Shown here one piece after another: positions 5,788 through 8,566 of a stretch of 8,566 nucleotides of DNA. The DNA is from SMTZ1-83 sp048884925 (GTDB lineage Archaea > Asgardarchaeota > Thorarchaeia > Thorarchaeales > Thorarchaeaceae). The notes below the pieces were generated by a model. It was not told the DNA's origin. It made no database searches and saw only the letters and a list, made by a program, of their open reading frames with translations. The translations under genes were made by a program, and so were the position numbers. Position 1 is the stretch's first letter. Each line of letters starts with the position of its first letter. The stretch spans positions 1 through 8,566 of the forward strand of contig JBHLQK010000136.1 in assembly GCA_048884925.1 (NCBI GenBank), read 5' to 3'.

Positions 5788-7884
5788 ATGTCACGCAGAG
5801 CGAAAATAACTTTGGATTGGCTGAGAAAGGGCAGACCCCTTGACGACTCAACCATCATTCGTCATATTATGCTTGACGCTGTTCAAAAAGAAATCAAGGC
5901 GAAACTAAAGCAACTAGAACAGAAGAAGACAGAGCGCAGCTATGGAAAGAGCCTAGCTAACTGGCTAGAGAATCAAAGCTTGAACGCCAGCCTTTTCGAG
6001 CGAGAATTCAATCTTCCACCTGTGAATCAAGAACGAGTTCCTTTCAAGATGATTGATGATGCCTTACGGTATTCAACAGTTCATCAGGATGTATCTAGAA
6101 GAGAAACTCCTATTCGTCCGGATGGAGATTCGCTTGAAAAGCAAGTTCTGTCTTTGCTGCCTGCATGCAAGGATAAGACATTAAGCAATAGCAAGGAGAA
6201 ACAGGAGTACATGGTCCAGAAACGGAGAGCGCTGGTGTACTTTCTCAGTCGTGTCACTCTCAGCTCTTTGCCTAATCCAAAGTTTTGGCCCGTTCTGCCA
6301 ATAGGCCTCGATTGCTTGACAGCAGCACTAATTACGCTCCATTTCATTTCTCAAGCAGAGAATAGACAAATCCACTGGCTCTCCCTAATTTGGAAATACG
6401 AGATTGAAAGGTATAGAAAAGAGCTGCTACAAGACCTACTAGCAAGTCTGTCGCCAGATATCAGAATAAATGAAACAGATAAGAAACTGAATCGTGTTAT
6501 AGAGGAAATCAAAGAAGATTTGCCAAATGATCCGTTCTTCAGCCTAGTCCACGAATGGCAGGAAAAGCTGAGGGAATATAATCCAAGAGAGAAACTTGTA
6601 GACTGCATTATATTTGAGCAGCAAGATGGAAGAGAATCCAAGCATGGTGATAGAAAACAAGGCGGAGGTCGAAAGGCAGGTGAAGACGATCTGGCATCAA
6701 CCACAAATCTGCGCAGATTGCTGAGCCTGGAAATAGCTGGGCAATTGGAATCTTCAGTTAAGACCCCTCAAACTCCCCAACCACGCAGTCATTGGACTCA
6801 AACAAGAATAACTGCAGACAGTCCATTATCCTATGTGTTTGAAGGCTTTCTAAGCTCTGCCAGAGCAGAATTGAATGTACTGCGATTTGACCAATTGCTT
6901 AAGACATGTGAGTACCTAGCTGATATTGAGATTCCCGGGAAACCTACAAACAGGGAGATTGCTAATGCAGCGAAAATTGGTGTCAGGTCAGCCCAATCAT
7001 TCTCGCTGGGATTAATCCTAACCGAGAGATACATCCCCTCCTTGATGGATTTAGGATTGAAACACAGGTACATATTCACCAGGATGAAGAAATCAGCAGT
7101 GGATTCAATTGGTTTAGCTGAACGGATTTCAGTCGCAGAGTCCGAAGATTATCAAATAGTAACAAAACATCTAGAGCCAAAAACATCAGAGGGCCCTGAT
7201 GAAAACGAGCTACCTGACAACTGCTTCCATACCACTGTTGAAACCGATATAATCTCAATGAGAATGGACCTCTATGATACGGAGAAGAGGGAATGGCGTG
7301 ATGAACCGTGGACGTTCTCAATGGATAATCAAAGGAAAAACCAATGGCTAATCCGAAAAACAGCATCACATATAGAGAGTTATTCAATGCCTACGCAGAG
7401 GGAACTGGATCTACTTAGTATAATAACGAGCATAAGTGCAAATTCGCATGGGATTAAGCAGATACTAAAATCCTTGGAGTTTCCTCAAAGCACAGCCAAA
7501 CATCACCTCTCACAATTTCTCACTACCAACAGAGTTCGACTTTTGTATCATCCATCCCTTGAATACGTAGGTCTTCCGGAGGGGATTCTATTAGCCGCTC
7601 AGTTCAAGACCTTAACACGTCTAGATGAATTCATTGAATGGCTAGTGTCTTCCTTCCCATATGTGCATGTACAATATAGCATGGGTGAGAAAAGTCTAGT
7701 TTCAAGAGTGCGCGTTCCCAGATTCTCCAAGTCTGAAGGGCTTATCAGACAGGAACTACGGACGGAAAACGCTCTCAGAGCTATAGGAACCATATCGCGA
7801 AATCGCACCTATCATATGTCATCTTTCCATAGATTATACCAGTCCAAAAATGAGCCCTGGAAAGACCCGTGGCTACACTCATAG
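5788..7884 (+). CDS. Large winged-helix protein with Lrp/AsnC-like C-terminal segment; putative transcription regulator
   Basis: It has about 700 residues counting from GTG 5782; ATG 5788 is preferred as the start and is residue 3 in this numbering. The first 60 residues are basic with a short coiled-coil-like helix (KEIKAKLKQLEQKKT). Residues about 145-275 are helical. A low-complexity charged linker (282-303) separates the halves. The first helix-turn-helix is at about 387-412 (KPTNREIANAAKIGVRSAQS), followed by a winged-type region to about 435. The second is at about 537-590 (the helix TAKHHLSQFLTTNRV, then a hairpin RLLYH). Residues about 600-647 (ILLAAQFKT, LDEFIEWLVSSF, VHVQYSM, SRVRV) follow the beta-alpha-beta-beta pattern of the ferredoxin-like sensor domain of Lrp/AsnC regulators. 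The tail ends EPWKDPW. Role inferred: cytoplasmic DNA-binding regulator; target unknown. One sampled line is 40% G+C against 55% for a sampled line of the surface-protein gene, a hint of different composition. Its first 280 residues match no family I recognise. Confidence 0.75.
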   Translation: MSRRAKITLDWLRKGRPLDDSTIIRHIMLDAVQKEIKAKLKQLEQKKTERSYGKSLANWLENQSLNASLFEREFNLPPVNQERVPFKMIDDALRYSTVHQDVSRRETPIRPDGDSLEKQVLSLLPACKDKTLSNSKEKQEYMVQKRRALVYFLSRVTLSSLPNPKFWPVLPIGLDCLTAALITLHFISQAENRQIHWLSLIWKYEIERYRKELLQDLLASLSPDIRINETDKKLNRVIEEIKEDLPNDPFFSLVHEWQEKLREYNPREKLVDCIIFEQQDGRESKHGDRKQGGGRKAGEDDLASTTNLRRLLSLEIAGQLESSVKTPQTPQPRSHWTQTRITADSPLSYVFEGFLSSARAELNVLRFDQLLKTCEYLADIEIPGKPTNREIANAAKIGVRSAQSFSLGLILTERYIPSLMDLGLKHRYIFTRMKKSAVDSIGLAERISVAESEDYQIVTKHLEPKTSEGPDENELPDNCFHTTVETDIISMRMDLYDTEKREWRDEPWTFSMDNQRKNQWLIRKTASHIESYSMPTQRELDLLSIITSISANSHGIKQILKSLEFPQSTAKHHLSQFLTTNRVRLLYHPSLEYVGLPEGILLAAQFKTLTRLDEFIEWLVSSFPYVHVQYSMGEKSLVSRVRVPRFSKSEGLIRQELRTENALRAIGTISRNRTYHMSSFHRLYQSKNEPWKDPWLHS

Positions 7885-7902
7885 CCATTGTTCTAACGTT
7901 TC
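7879..7902 (-). promoter_or_regulatory. PCNA-interacting (PIP) box coding segment
   Basis: The last eight codons before the TGA encode QETLEQWL. Q, L, W and L occupy the positions of the archaeal consensus QxxLxxWF, with Leu replacing the terminal Phe. This is a protein motif, not a DNA site; it is listed because it supports both the family and the archaeal assignment. Confidence 0.7.
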
Positions 7903-8566
7903 TTGATGAGAGCCGAATCGTTTCCACAGTTTAACGAACTCATGACCAATCTCTTCTGCTCGCTCCTCAGCCATAATCATAGAGAGCATTCGCATAAGCT
8001 TGGGAAATAATGGTGGATTAAGATTGTGGACTATTCCATCTGTGGATATGTGACTAGCTTCATCAAAGACCTCTCGTCCCTCCATAAACTCCTTGCGATC
8101 GATTCGACCATAGCCTATCGCCTTCAGCAATGCCTCCAAACTTCCGTGTCGCTGCAGAAGGAGTGTCCCTTTTCTTGGGCCAATACCTTTCACTCCCTTT
8201 TTATGAAAATCACAGCCGCACACCATAGCCAAGTCCCTCAAGCGCTCCAAATCAAGTCCAGCAGTTGCTTCTAGTTCTTTTAGTGTTGCTCGATGAATAA
8301 TGCCCTTGGATAATTGAAGTTGCTTTGTGACATGTGGACTCCCAAATAACAACGCATCCGAGTCATTCGAAACCACCGTATTAACTAATCCATCTCTACA
8401 CATCACTGCTGAAAACATCTCAGCCTCAGATGGTGCAGAAATCGTGGGAATGCCTAGGACGCGACCAAGCTCTCGCACATGTTCGGCTGCAAAATACAGC
8501 CTGAGAGAAGGACTCCTCCAAAGCTCCTTAGCAGCTCCCTCGTCATAAGGATCTCGTGACTTGGAG
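7879..8566 (-). CDS. fen: Flap endonuclease, FEN1/XPG family, divergent (5' end beyond window)
   Basis: The frame is open to the right edge, giving 228 complete codons; the GTG at 8478 is internal (Val), because homology continues upstream through SLRLYFAAEHVRELGRVLGIP. FEN1 cuts 5' flaps during Okazaki-fragment maturation and repair. Seen here: the I-domain acidic motifs APSEAEMFSA (the conserved ExE) and SNDSDALLFGSP (the DxD), then CGCDFHKKGVKGIGP, the acidic residue plus helix-hairpin-helix DNA-binding motif (the family usually has GTDYN). The C-terminus is QETLEQWL, matching the QxxLxxW(F/L) PCNA-interacting box of archaeal FEN1, so it should act with the sliding clamp. The N-domain and helical arch (about 110 residues, judged from the usual length near 340) are not in the window. 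The stretch between LLFGSP and the helix-hairpin-helix is shorter than usual: the KRKLPGK-type loop is missing. It could therefore be a paralogue rather than the main FEN1. It converges on the winged-helix gene. Confidence 0.9.
   Translation of the reverse strand, partial: SKSRDPYDEGAAKELWRSPSLRLYFAAEHVRELGRVLGIPTISAPSEAEMFSAVMCRDGLVNTVVSNDSDALLFGSPHVTKQLQLSKGIIHRATLKELEATAGLDLERLRDLAMVCGCDFHKKGVKGIGPRKGTLLLQRHGSLEALLKAIGYGRIDRKEFMEGREVFDEASHISTDGIVHNLNPPLFPKLMRMLSMIMAEERAEEIGHEFVKLWKRFGSHQETLEQWL

Noticed and set aside
6237..6360. Possible membrane segments in the large regulator (residues about 150-190)
   Set aside because: Hydrophobic stretches are interrupted by Arg, Pro, Lys and Asp and fit buried helices of a soluble domain better.
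6084..7808. Five minus-strand frames antisense to the winged-helix gene
   Set aside because: They have no start signals or domains, while the plus-strand frame is continuous for 700 codons with clear motifs.
8026..8548. Two plus-strand frames opposite the flap endonuclease
   Set aside because: The minus strand encodes conserved FEN1 motifs along this whole stretch, so these are shadows.
1..8566. Search for CRISPR arrays, tRNA or rRNA genes, transposases and integrases
   Set aside because: No regular spaced repeats, no cloverleaf or rRNA-like sequence and no recombinase motifs were recognised by eye.

Overview
The window most likely comes from an archaeal genome. The right edge carries the C-terminal two thirds of a FEN1/XPG-family flap endonuclease that ends in a PCNA-binding motif of the archaeal/eukaryotic kind. 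Genes are intron-free and tightly packed, some with Shine-Dalgarno-like sites. A divergent promoter region has TATA-like boxes at the spacing expected for leaderless archaeal transcripts. The very large Ig-like surface protein and the outsized winged-helix protein recall Asgard archaea (Thorarchaeota-like), but that placement is inference and was not tested.

Left half (1-4909, all on the minus strand): a membrane and surface cassette. A 200-residue polytopic membrane protein (4909-4307) overlaps by an ATGA junction with a short reading frame (4310-4125). That frame runs into a giant surface protein (4135 to beyond base 1; 1378 codons visible). The giant protein has an N-terminal membrane anchor, an amidotransferase-like alpha/beta domain, a long alpha/alpha-toroid region with prenyltransferase/squalene-cyclase-type repeats, and a series of Ig-like beta domains still running at the window edge. 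The short frame and the giant frame may originally have been one N-terminus, separated by a one-base shift near an A5 run.

Middle (4910-5781): a 244-bp non-coding gap rich in A+T and small inverted repeats, then a 183-residue HEAT-like helical-repeat protein on the minus strand (5705-5154), then a compact divergent promoter region (5706-5787).

Right half: a roughly 700-residue plus-strand protein (5788-7884) with two winged-helix segments and a C-terminal Lrp/AsnC-like ferredoxin-fold segment, probably a DNA-binding regulator of unknown target. It converges on, and overlaps by 6 bp, the partial flap endonuclease on the minus strand (7879-8566). No RNA genes, CRISPR arrays, transposases or integrases were seen. 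The best candidate for a poorly described system is the coupled polytopic protein plus toroid/Ig surface protein, possibly with the HEAT-like protein upstream.
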